Part shown: positions 1-5,923 of the stretch, in pieces | Layout of the letters: each line of letters starts with the position of its first letter | How positions within the stretch are numbered: position 1 is the first letter of the stretch | Origin: an uncultured Clostridium sp. | Lineage (GTDB): Bacteria; Bacillota_A; Clostridia; Lachnospirales; Lachnospiraceae | Length of the DNA stretch: 7,461 nt | Assembly (NCBI GenBank): GCA_947174825.1 | Contig: CAMWKN010000066.1 | Span: 1-7,461 of the forward strand | Direction: 5' to 3' | The notes under the pieces: generated by a model | Databases searched by the model: none | Told to the model about the DNA's origin: nothing | Seen by the model: only the letters and a program-made list of their open reading frames with translations | Translations under genes and position numbers: made by a program

Positions 1-1248
1 ACTGTATGCAGTGGAAAAAGACTCATAAAAAAGTACCAGACAGGAAGAACCATACAGTTTCAAATCCCCTGCTTGAATCTCGGAAACCCTCCCGGATTCC
101 GTCGGAAAACTCTCTGAAAAATAATAATATTTTTCATTTCCATTTAATTCGTTCATTGTGATAGATAATGGCAATTTCTGCATAATGCTTTTCGTTGTCT
201 CTGTCTGGTATAACTTAGCTGGAAATTCCTTTCCATCCACCCGAAGCGTTATCTCATACATATCCGAAACCGCACCTGTATCTGGTGCAGGACTCTCTGT
301 CGGTGCTGTAGCTGGTGAAGCAGATGGCACTACTGTTGGCAAAATGGACGGCACTGCTGTTGGTGTGACAGATGGTGCTATCGTTGATGAATCAGACGGC
401 AATACTGTTGGTTTGACTGATGGTGCTATCGTTGGTGCATTAGACGGCACTATTGGAATGCCCGTCTTTGCAGGAACTGGCTTTTTGCTTGGTATGGGAT
501 CCCCACTTTTTTTATCCCGGGAAACCACTTTCACTTTGACCCAGCTTTTATATTTTGCCTTTTTTGACTTTGCAATTACCGTAATTTTAGCAGTTCCCGT
601 TTTTTTTGCCGTAATTTTTCCTGTCTTGGACACTGCTGCAATACTGCCTTTATTAGAACGAAAGGTAATTTTATAATTTTTCTTTTTGGGAAGGATTACC
701 TTGATCTTTTTCTTTTTTCCCTTCTTTATGGAAATCGTCTTTCCCGATACAAGCCGATTATCTATCTTCAGACGAATCCCTGTTTTAGAACTGACTGCTG
801 ATACTAATTTAATGGTTACATTTCCACTTCCTACTGCCTTTGCAAAACCGGATGCATCTTCTATCTTCCCCACCGATGTATATTGATAGGAGCTATGGTG
901 CGATTTGTAAAATGTCACCAGACAATCCGATCCATACAACATAATATCCCCCGCCGAGATTTTTCCTGGTGACTTTTCATTTGTAGGGAATTCTGTATCG
1001 AAATAGTGATACTTCTCATTACCATTTAATTCTTTCATGTTAATTGTCATTGGCATTTTCTTTAATAGTGCATTCGCTGTCTTGTTGTTATAAAATACTG
1101 CCCGAAACGTCTGACCATTTACGATAAGATTAACCGATATTTTTGCTGTTTCTGCTTCCCCTGAAACAGGAGATAACACCAGTCCGGACACCAGACTGAT
1201 AACAAGTAATAACGCAAATAAAGATCTTTTCACTTTATGATTTTTCAA
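1..1248 (-). CDS. Secreted protein: cyclophilin-like, BIG2, Pro/Ser/Thr linker, cyclophilin-like (3' end outside window)
   Basis: I translated this reading frame by hand. It is open for 416 codons from a TTG start and runs off the left edge without a stop. The TTG is supported by a strong GGAGG eight bases upstream and by the signal peptide that follows (basic MKNHKVKR, then a hydrophobic stretch to about residue 26). There is no lipobox, so it is probably secreted. Residues 36-150 form a cyclophilin-like domain of the COG2164/PF18050 type, with the conserved 'AGDIMLYGSDCLV' strand. Residues 160-243 look like a lysine-rich bacterial Ig-like BIG2 domain ('VSKTGKITAKKTGTAKITV'). Residues 250-333 are a Pro/Ser/Thr repeat linker. 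A second cyclophilin-like domain begins at 336 and is cut by the edge after about 80 residues. The role is unknown; cell-surface display or ligand binding is inference. It lies 92 bp downstream of the aldo/keto reductase and may be co-transcribed. Domain family names come from remembered patterns, not a search. Confidence 0.88.
   Translation of the reverse strand, partial: MKNHKVKRSLFALLLVISLVSGLVLSPVSGEAETAKISVNLIVNGQTFRAVFYNNKTANALLKKMPMTINMKELNGNEKYHYFDTEFPTNEKSPGKISAGDIMLYGSDCLVTFYKSHHSSYQYTSVGKIEDASGFAKAVGSGNVTIKLVSAVSSKTGIRLKIDNRLVSGKTISIKKGKKKKIKVILPKKKNYKITFRSNKGSIAAVSKTGKITAKKTGTAKITVIAKSKKAKYKSWVKVKVVSRDKKSGDPIPSKKPVPAKTGIPIVPSNAPTIAPSVKPTVLPSDSSTIAPSVTPTAVPSILPTVVPSASPATAPTESPAPDTGAVSDMYEITLRVDGKEFPAKLYQTETTKSIMQKLPLSITMNELNGNEKYYYFSESFPTESGRVSEIQAGDLKLYGSSCLVLFYESFSTAYS
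323..442. repeat. Five tandem 24-bp repeats coding the Pro/Ser/Thr linker
   Basis: On the plus strand, units of 24 bp begin at 323, 347, 371, 395 and 419. Each begins GATGG or GACGG and continues with a form of (A/G)CT(A/G)(C/T)(T/C)GTTG. A further partial copy follows at 443 and a degenerate one precedes 323. Alternate units are most alike, giving a 48-bp higher-order period: a 16-base stretch at 371-386 recurs exactly at 419-434. On the coding minus strand each unit gives an octapeptide of the form x-P-S-x-x-P-T-x, typical of an extended wall-spanning spacer. The in-frame unit length means copy number can change without breaking the protein. Confidence 0.88.
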
Positions 1249-1252
1249 TAGT

Positions 1253-1261
1253 ATCACCTCC
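1253..1261 (-). promoter_or_regulatory. Ribosome binding site deciding the TTG start of the secreted protein
   Basis: On the minus strand GGAGGTGAT is followed, eight bases after GGAGG, by TTG at 1248-1246. No ATG or GTG lies between this site and the signal peptide. The TTG is therefore the only start that keeps both the Shine-Dalgarno site and the whole signal peptide. Confidence 0.85.
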
Positions 1262-1340
1262 AGATAAAATATGAAATATTAATGCTCAGCGCACGAGTAC
1301 GCATTTTCGCAGAACTTTTTTATCGATTAGGAGAACTTTC

Positions 1341-2435
1341 CTATTTGGTAAAAAAAGAATGGATTTCTTTCATCCTCGCCATCTGTTTCACATGGAATGG
1401 ACAGCGGGACTCACAATGTCCACACTGAATACACGAATCAGCATGGAATTCCATATTCTGATAGTGATCTGCCGCCATTGTATCTCCAACTTTTGCAAGG
1501 TCATAATATTTGTTCATCAATCCCACATTCAAGCCCGCAGGACAAGGCTGACAATGATTACAATATACACAAGTACCTGTCATTTCCACAGGTGCATAGA
1601 AAGCAAGAGCAGAATAATCCCGTTCTTCCTCTGCCGCATCAAAAAATCCCAGTAGATGCTTTACATCCTCCACATTACGAATTCCCGGCAACACCGTCAG
1701 GACACCTGGCTTATCCAGTGCATACTGGATGCATTGATACTGGGATAACTCTTTTCCAAAGGGAGAAGTCTTTGCACGCAAAAGCTGACCTGCAGAAAAG
1801 GGCTTCATAACAGAGATTCCTACACCCTCCATTTCACATCGCTGATACAATGCCATTCTTTCACTGGCACTTCCCTTGGCATAGTCCCCATGCTGATAAT
1901 CATATCCCGGATTGATGGAGAACATCAGCTGATCCACCAGACCGGTATCCAGCACCCGGTTTGCCAAAGATGGCGTATGCGTAGAAAAGCCAATATGCTG
2001 CACAACTCCTCTTTTTTTCATATCCAGCAAGAATTGCAGCACACCATTCTCCTGATAGGCCTCCCAGTCACTATCCTCATCCAGACAGTGGACAAATCCA
2101 TAATCAATATAATCTGTTTTAAGGCTCTGCAACTGCCAGTCAATCTGCCGCTTTACCGTCTCCAGATCAGTAGTCCATCCATATTCCCCGGTTTCATAGT
2201 TTGCGCCAAAATGCACCTGATAGTGCATTTTCTTCCGGACACTTCCCAGGGCAGCCCCATAATAAGAAAAGGTCTTTGCTCCGGCTGTTGCAAGGTCTGC
2301 ATAATTGATTCCATGCTCATAAGCATAGCTCAGCGCCTCCACTGCTTCCTTTTCACTTGACCCAGCAATATAACTGGTTCCCAGTCCAATCACACTAATT
2401 TTGTCTCCTGTCCGCTGGTTTACTCGGTATTCCAT
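1341..2435 (-). CDS. Aldo/keto reductase with C-terminal 2[4Fe-4S] ferredoxin domain
   Basis: A 364-residue cytoplasmic protein. Residues 1-280 form an AKR TIM barrel: start strand 'DKISVIGLGTSYI', D47 in 'INYADLA', Y59 in 'YYGAALG', H116 in 'FVHCLDE', the 'HIGFSTH' strand at 147-153 and 'VLPGIRN' at 248-254. A ferredoxin-like tail carries C289-x2-C292-x2-C295-x2-C298-P and C335-x2-C338-x2-C341-x3-C345-P. This is the usual layout of the COG1453-type reductases. The catalytic lysine expected after the 'R-K-K-M' segment appears to be H75, so ordinary NADPH carbonyl chemistry is uncertain. The substrate is unknown. I chose the ATG at 2435, six bases after AGGGGG; the adjacent ATG at 2438 is an alternative. 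A longer TTG-started reading would overlap the upstream gene and lacks a clear ribosome binding site. The start is 34 bp from the DUF3737 stop, consistent with one operon. Confidence 0.92.
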   Translation of the reverse strand: MEYRVNQRTGDKISVIGLGTSYIAGSSEKEAVEALSYAYEHGINYADLATAGAKTFSYYGAALGSVRKKMHYQVHFGANYETGEYGWTTDLETVKRQIDWQLQSLKTDYIDYGFVHCLDEDSDWEAYQENGVLQFLLDMKKRGVVQHIGFSTHTPSLANRVLDTGLVDQLMFSINPGYDYQHGDYAKGSASERMALYQRCEMEGVGISVMKPFSAGQLLRAKTSPFGKELSQYQCIQYALDKPGVLTVLPGIRNVEDVKHLLGFFDAAEEERDYSALAFYAPVEMTGTCVYCNHCQPCPAGLNVGLMNKYYDLAKVGDTMAADHYQNMEFHADSCIQCGHCESRCPFHVKQMARMKEIHSFFTK

Positions 2436-2469
2436 CATTTTCCCCCTAAATTTTATACTTTCAAACCTT

Positions 2470-3390
2470 TTATACTTCGCAGGCACATGGTTTCAATGGC
2501 AGATTAGTAATGAATTTTAATTCTTTTCTGCACTTCTGTGACGATTTCCCACAAATAATCTTTGTTTTTTCCGGATCAACTTTATCCTTCTCTATAATCA
2601 GTTCGTCAATATATTCGGCGCGGATTGTTCCACTTGCCGGATTCATCACACTGTCAATCTTACTGTCAATTTGTGCCTCCACAGAAGAATACTCAAAAGC
2701 AAGTGTTGTGTTAATCAGCTTACAACCCTTCATCACCAGATTGTCGATATAACACATTCCCTGCAGGCTCTCAACCGTACAGTTAATCAATGTCAGATTC
2801 TTTGCGTTCCATCCGAGATATTCACCAGAAATGAAAGAATCATACACGGTAACATTTTCTGTATTCCAGAATGCATCTTTTGACAGCATCTTTGCATTTC
2901 TTATCACCACATTTTTGGCACCGTCAAAGGAATAGTTACCAGTCAACGTAAATCCGTCCAGCTCCATATCCTGACAATTCATAGCAAAATAATCTCCTTT
3001 TGCTGTTACGTTTTCCATCCTGACATCCCCGCAATTCCATAATGTCTCAGAGGCATTCGGGAATGAAACATTTTTCAGTGTCACCCCATGGCAACGACGG
3101 AAATTCTTCGGTGCTTCAATCACCGCATTCTCTACCAAAATATTGTCGGTATACCATACACCAGCACGTGCCATTTCAAACCATGTACAATTCTTTGCCA
3201 CAATATTTTTGCTATACCAGAGAGGGTATTTCCAGCGGAACAGACTGCCATTTAATGCAATATCCTGACTCTCTTTTAAGGGTGACTCCCCATCCATAAA
3301 TACACAGTCTGAAATCTGTAAGTCTTTTCCCTGAAACAATGCTCTTTCTCCGGTTAATGTCTGCTGTTTTATTTCTTTTTTCGGATTCAT
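2470..3390 (-). CDS. DUF3737 family protein (predicted right-handed beta-helix)
   Basis: A 306-residue protein that I recognise as DUF3737 (PF12541) from its N-terminal signature 'GERALFQGKDLQISDCVF' followed by 'DGESPLKES', 'FRWKYPLWYSKNI' and 'FEMARAGVWYTDNI'. The body consists of short repeats of the type N-V/L-x-x-x-N-x-x-F or G-x-x-V-x-L-x-N-x-x-F, with regular Asn and aromatic positions. This is what a pectate-lyase-like or pentapeptide-like parallel beta-helix shows. There is no signal peptide or membrane segment, so it is probably cytoplasmic. The C-terminus is basic and ends with a CAC motif. The biochemical role is unknown to me. The start is the ATG at 3390, seven bases after GGAGG; the in-frame ATG at 3396 lies only one base from that site and is unlikely. 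It sits between a 75-aa protein and the Fe-S reductase, with gaps of 48 and 34 bp. Confidence 0.9.
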   Translation of the reverse strand: MNPKKEIKQQTLTGERALFQGKDLQISDCVFMDGESPLKESQDIALNGSLFRWKYPLWYSKNIVAKNCTWFEMARAGVWYTDNILVENAVIEAPKNFRRCHGVTLKNVSFPNASETLWNCGDVRMENVTAKGDYFAMNCQDMELDGFTLTGNYSFDGAKNVVIRNAKMLSKDAFWNTENVTVYDSFISGEYLGWNAKNLTLINCTVESLQGMCYIDNLVMKGCKLINTTLAFEYSSVEAQIDSKIDSVMNPASGTIRAEYIDELIIEKDKVDPEKTKIICGKSSQKCRKELKFITNLPLKPCACEV

Positions 3391-3438
3391 TGTCATACCT
3401 CCATTTCATTCCATTATTTATTCGAGCTTATTGAAACT

Positions 3439-3666
3439 TCAAGCCTTATTTTCAATCTGATACACCAAATAATCCAGACAGTCAATTTCTTTCTGCCCTT
3501 TATGAACTTCATCCAATAAAGCACGCCTGTGATTTGACAGAAGCTTTAACTCCCCCTTTATATCGCCTGCCTCATAGCAGATTAAAAAACGTTTAATGGT
3601 ATCTTCACTACATCCGGCATCTTTCATGTTCTGGATGGTACGTTCCTGCTCCAGATTTTTATTCAT
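3439..3666 (-). CDS. Small helical protein of unknown function (75 aa)
   Basis: A 75-residue, charged, probably all-helical cytoplasmic protein that starts MNKNLEQERTIQNMKDAGCS and ends with a long amphipathic helix ('LLDEVHKGQKEIDCLDYLVY'). That last helix resembles the coiled-coil dimerisation helix found at the end of MerR-type regulators, but there is no DNA-binding winged helix here. Function is not known. A partner or regulatory subunit for the downstream DUF3737 or reductase is only inference. The ATG has a modest GGAAG eleven bases upstream. It is the first gene after a 132-bp gap and lies 48 bp before DUF3737, so it probably heads a 75-aa, DUF3737, reductase sub-operon. Length, composition and context support a real gene. 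Confidence 0.75.
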   Translation of the reverse strand: MNKNLEQERTIQNMKDAGCSEDTIKRFLICYEAGDIKGELKLLSNHRRALLDEVHKGQKEIDCLDYLVYQIENKA

Positions 3667-3725
3667 AACTCATTTCACTTCCATTTCTGTTTTTAATGTT
3701 TTGTATCTAGTTGTTTTGTAAATTA

Positions 3726-3731
3726 ACTATA
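3726..3731 (-). promoter_or_regulatory. Possible -10 box for the 75-aa/DUF3737/reductase genes
   Basis: On the minus strand TATAGT matches the sigma-A -10 consensus at five of six positions and lies 59 bp upstream of the 75-aa start. The hexamer 17 bp further upstream (GTCAAA, 3754-3749) is a poor -35. It lies within the palindrome at 3734-3765, so an internal promoter would probably be weak or factor-dependent. This is a tentative call. Confidence 0.3.
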
Positions 3732-3733
3732 AC

Positions 3734-3765
3734 ATGATACTAGGGGCTTTTGACCCTAACATCAT
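3734..3765. repeat. Imperfect palindrome (12-bp arms, 8-bp loop) in intergenic gap
   Basis: ATGATACTAGGG (3734-3745) pairs with CCCTAACATCAT (3754-3765) at 10 of 12 positions around the loop GCTTTTGA. No U-tract follows on the minus strand, so it does not look like a simple intrinsic terminator. It may be an operator next to the possible -10 at 3726-3731, an mRNA processing or attenuation hairpin, or a copy of a small dispersed palindrome. Confidence 0.6.
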
Positions 3766-3798
3766 AACATCACCTTAGGTAAATAACAAATACTTATA

Positions 3799-3933
3799 TT
3801 ACATATTCATCCATAACAAATAGGCATAGTAACATACCAGCAGGCATGCACCAAAAACACCCTGCATTACTGCAAGGCGTTCTCTATAAAACTCTATTCT
3901 TTTGAGTTTGATAATAAACTTTTCTTTTTCCAT
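3799..3933 (-). CDS. Possible small membrane protein overlapping the MATE gene end (44 aa)
   Basis: An ATG-started 44-codon frame, offset from the MATE frame and overlapping its last 40 bases. It encodes a charged helix (MEKEKFIIKLKRIEFYRERL) followed by about 22 hydrophobic residues ('AVMQGVFGACLLVCYYAYLL') and WMNM, a typical small single-pass membrane protein. About 70% of it lies outside the MATE gene. There is no convincing Shine-Dalgarno site (GGGAA ends two bases before the ATG), so translation would depend on coupling with the exporter. It could be a chance frame. No family was recognised. Confidence 0.35.
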   Translation of the reverse strand: MEKEKFIIKLKRIEFYRERLAVMQGVFGACLLVCYYAYLLWMNM

Positions 3934-5249
3934 TTCCCACGAAAGAAATGTGTCCAAGTAATAAGAAATCCAACTCCCCAGCCAAACATTGTATTCCACC
4001 AAACCATCCGATACCCAATTGCAGGAATCTCCTGTAAAGCATATGTGGATACTACCCTAATTGCCAATGCACTGGTTGCGACAAAGGTTGCATACAGCGC
4101 ATCATTTGCTCCTTGAAAAAGCCCCAGCAGAGGAAAGTAAGATGCAAATGGAATCAGGCAGACAGCAATACAACGTACATGGGCTGTGCAATATCCTATG
4201 GCCTCCTCGCCCAGTCCAAAAGCTGTTACGATTGGCTCTGCAAAAATATATACAAGAACCAGAATACAGATTGAAATAATTTCTGAGAGGATGACCGTAT
4301 GCTTAGCGCCTGTCATTACACGATCCAGTTTGCCTGCTCCGATATTCTGTCCGGTATAAGTTCCCTGTGTAGTCATCAGCGCATTGGCTGGAAGTATCAT
4401 GTAGGTTTCCACCTTCTGCGCAACAGAAAAGGAAGCTGTCATGGCTTCACCATAACTATTAACCGCTCTTTGGATAAAGGTAAATCCAACGGATACTATA
4501 AACTGCTGCAATGCCATGGGAAACCCCATTTTCAGAGAAAGTTTTGCCAGTGTCGGCTCAAATGTCCATTCTCTGAATTTCCAGTGGAACATCGGATATT
4601 TTTTCATCATATAGATAACGCCTGCAATACAGGACACTGCCTGTGCAATATCCGTTGCTAAGGCAGCACCGACAACGCCCATCTTCATATTATAGACGAA
4701 CAGAATGTCCAACACCACATTGATGACACTTGCAATCAACAGAAAATACAGAGTAGCTTTACTATCCCCAATTCCCCTTAACACTGCTGCAATGATGTTA
4801 TAACCAAATTGAAATATCATTCCCATCGCATAAACTTTGAAATAGGCAGAAGCCATTTCAAGTAAGCTGACAGGAGTGGCCATAATATGTTCCAGTACAA
4901 ATCCACTGGAAAATATACCAACAAAGATCGCAAAAACACCCATTCCCAGCATAAGCAAGATAGAGGAAGATGCCTGCCTCCTCATTTGCTCCGATTTCCC
5001 GGCACCAAATAGCTGGGCAATCAGAATGCAGGCTCCGGCAGAGAATCCATTTGCCAATGCCAGAAACGCCATAGTAAGAACACCGCAGGCTCCCACTGCT
5101 GCAAGGGAAGCTTCGCCTGCAAAATTTCCCACAATGATAGTATCTACCGTATTATAAAGCTGTTGTAGCAACAAACCTGCAAATACAGGAAACATAAATG
5201 ACAGAATGCCTTTCCATGGTGTTCCTTCGGGTAATGAGCGATTCATCAT
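3894..5249 (-). CDS. MATE family multidrug/Na+(H+)-driven efflux transporter
   Basis: A 451-residue integral membrane protein of full family length with about twelve hydrophobic segments and two related halves. The first helix pair carries the MATE signature 'LYNTVDTIIVGNFAG' (31-45, D36), followed by 'AAVGACGVLTMAFLALANGF'. The conserved loop 'AAVLRGIGDSKATLY' comes before helix 5 and 'TTQGTYTGQNIGAGK' marks the second half. The C-terminus is basic. Members couple ion entry to export of cationic drugs or metabolites; the substrate here cannot be told. The ATG at 5249 is preceded by AAGGG with a nine-base gap. The start is 21 bp from the flavoprotein stop, so the two are very probably co-transcribed and may act on a related compound. 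Confidence 0.95.
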   Translation of the reverse strand: MMNRSLPEGTPWKGILSFMFPVFAGLLLQQLYNTVDTIIVGNFAGEASLAAVGACGVLTMAFLALANGFSAGACILIAQLFGAGKSEQMRRQASSSILLMLGMGVFAIFVGIFSSGFVLEHIMATPVSLLEMASAYFKVYAMGMIFQFGYNIIAAVLRGIGDSKATLYFLLIASVINVVLDILFVYNMKMGVVGAALATDIAQAVSCIAGVIYMMKKYPMFHWKFREWTFEPTLAKLSLKMGFPMALQQFIVSVGFTFIQRAVNSYGEAMTASFSVAQKVETYMILPANALMTTQGTYTGQNIGAGKLDRVMTGAKHTVILSEIISICILVLVYIFAEPIVTAFGLGEEAIGYCTAHVRCIAVCLIPFASYFPLLGLFQGANDALYATFVATSALAIRVVSTYALQEIPAIGYRMVWWNTMFGWGVGFLITWTHFFRGKWKKKSLLSNSKE

Positions 5250-5270
5250 AAATCAATTCCCTTCCTACTT

Positions 5271-5786
5271 TTAGATTGGTTTGCCGAGGCTGTATGCCTC
5301 TTTGGTTTTTCCGGTACCAAGTATCTCACCACGATTTTTCCAACCAAGATTGCTCTCAAATGTACGATACCAGGTAAGTGCCTGTGAATAATCGCTTCCT
5401 CCTGCTGTCATCAGCAATACGCTCTCTCTGGGAAAGCCGTCATAACCAAGATGCCGGAGTTCTGCATATAAACGGTCAGTGGCAGTCTTTAGGGGACCGC
5501 TGATTGTCCAGAAATATACAGGAGAAGCGAATACAACAACATCTGCCTGTTCAAATGCTTCATTAATTTTCCACATATCATCTGATTGCACACAAGGATT
5601 GGATATATCCCTTTTAGCTTTACTGCATCCCTCACAACCCATACAGCCATGGATATCCATATCCTGCAAATAAAATTCCTGTATCACATTTCCAGCACTT
5701 TCAGCACCTTCTGCAAATGCTTTGACCAGTGCTGCGGTATTCCCATTTTTTCTTGCTGCTCCGTTCAGTACCATAATCCGTTTCAC
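5271..5786 (-). CDS. Flavodoxin-fold NAD(P)H-dependent FMN oxidoreductase, iron-sulfur flavoprotein-like
   Basis: A 171-residue cytoplasmic protein of the NADPH-dependent FMN reductase family (PF03358). Strand 1 and the FMN phosphate loop are 'MVLNGAARKNGNT' (5-17). The second FMN-contact motif is 'SPVYFWTISGPLKTATDR' (88-105), with 'LLMTAGG' further on. Cysteines C48-x2-C51-x2-C54-x10-C65 resemble the cluster ligands of archaeal iron-sulfur flavoproteins (Isf), although the last gap is longer. A bound cluster is possible but not shown. Such enzymes reduce quinones, nitro compounds or other electrophiles, or pass electrons between carriers. The GTG start lies seven bases after AAGGAGG; the next in-frame ATG at codon 5 would cut the first strand. 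It is the first gene of the minus-strand series and divergent from the LysR gene, the usual arrangement for a LysR target. Confidence 0.92.
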   Translation of the reverse strand: MKRIMVLNGAARKNGNTAALVKAFAEGAESAGNVIQEFYLQDMDIHGCMGCEGCSKAKRDISNPCVQSDDMWKINEAFEQADVVVFASPVYFWTISGPLKTATDRLYAELRHLGYDGFPRESVLLMTAGGSDYSQALTWYRTFESNLGWKNRGEILGTGKTKEAYSLGKPI

Positions 5787-5838
5787 GCCATCACCTCCTT
5801 ACGACCAGAAGAACAATGTCTGTTCCTTCCTGTTATTG

Positions 5839-5867
5839 AGTATACTTCTCCTGCCATTGACACGGAA
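5839..5867 (-). promoter_or_regulatory. Possible weak promoter for the flavoprotein/MATE genes
   Basis: On the minus strand TATACT (5844-5839) is a good -10 box. With a 17-bp spacer the -35 position holds TTCCGT (5867-5862), a poor match to TTGACA. A good -10 with a poor -35 is typical of a promoter that needs an activator such as the divergent LysR protein. The 5' leader would be about 45 bases. The proposed -35 overlaps the spacer of the regulator's own promoter. Confidence 0.4.
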
Positions 5868-5886
5868 TACTCCAAAACGTTATAAT
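5857..5886 (+). promoter_or_regulatory. Near-consensus sigma-A promoter of the LysR gene
   Basis: TTGACA at 5857-5862, an 18-bp spacer and TATAAT at 5881-5886 give consensus -35 and -10 boxes. Transcription would start near 5893, leaving a leader of about 30 bases before the ATG at 5924, including the ribosome binding site AGGAG at 5912-5916. Such a strong promoter would suit autorepression, which the overlapping dyad at 5869-5891 could provide. Confidence 0.8.
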
Positions 5887-5891
5887 GGAGT
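5869..5891. promoter_or_regulatory. Dyad ACTCCA-N11-TGGAGT, candidate operator over the lysR -10 box
   Basis: ACTCCA (5869-5874) and TGGAGT (5886-5891) are exact inverted repeats 11 bases apart and enclose the -10 box. A second, looser dyad, GAGTAT (5838-5843) with ATACTC (5867-5872), links the divergent promoters. The sizes fit LysR-type sites, but the outer dyad does not read as a classical T-N11-A box. The assignment to the LysR protein is inferred from position. Confidence 0.45.
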
Positions 5892-5923
5892 TAACTAAAA
5901 CTTAACGCAAAAGGAGAGCTGTT

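Noticed and set aside
158..676. Plus-strand open frame with D-G-x-x-V-G repeats
   Set aside because: It is the antisense of the Pro/Ser/Thr repeat of the secreted protein. It has no ribosome binding site, and its repeat pattern is fully explained by the 24-bp units coding on the minus strand.
1249..1340. Possible terminator in the gap between the reductase and the secreted protein (AATGC...GCATT)
   Set aside because: Only five pairs in the stem with a large loop and no U-tract right after it; not enough to call a terminator, and no clear promoter was seen in the gap either.
1359..2360. Several plus-strand open frames across the reductase gene
   Set aside because: They are shadows of a clearly recognised aldo/keto reductase on the opposite strand and lack ribosome binding sites or recognisable motifs.
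2436..2486. Longer reductase start (TTG at 2486)
   Set aside because: It would overlap the DUF3737 end and add 17 residues before the first AKR strand, without a ribosome binding site. AGGGGG before the ATG pair at 2438/2435 decides the start.
3750..3785. Plus-strand TTGACC with CCTAA...TTAGG dyad and TAAATA, resembling a MerR-type long-spacer promoter
   Set aside because: The spacer would be 24 bp, longer than the 19-20 bp of MerR promoters, and it points into genes that are all on the opposite strand.
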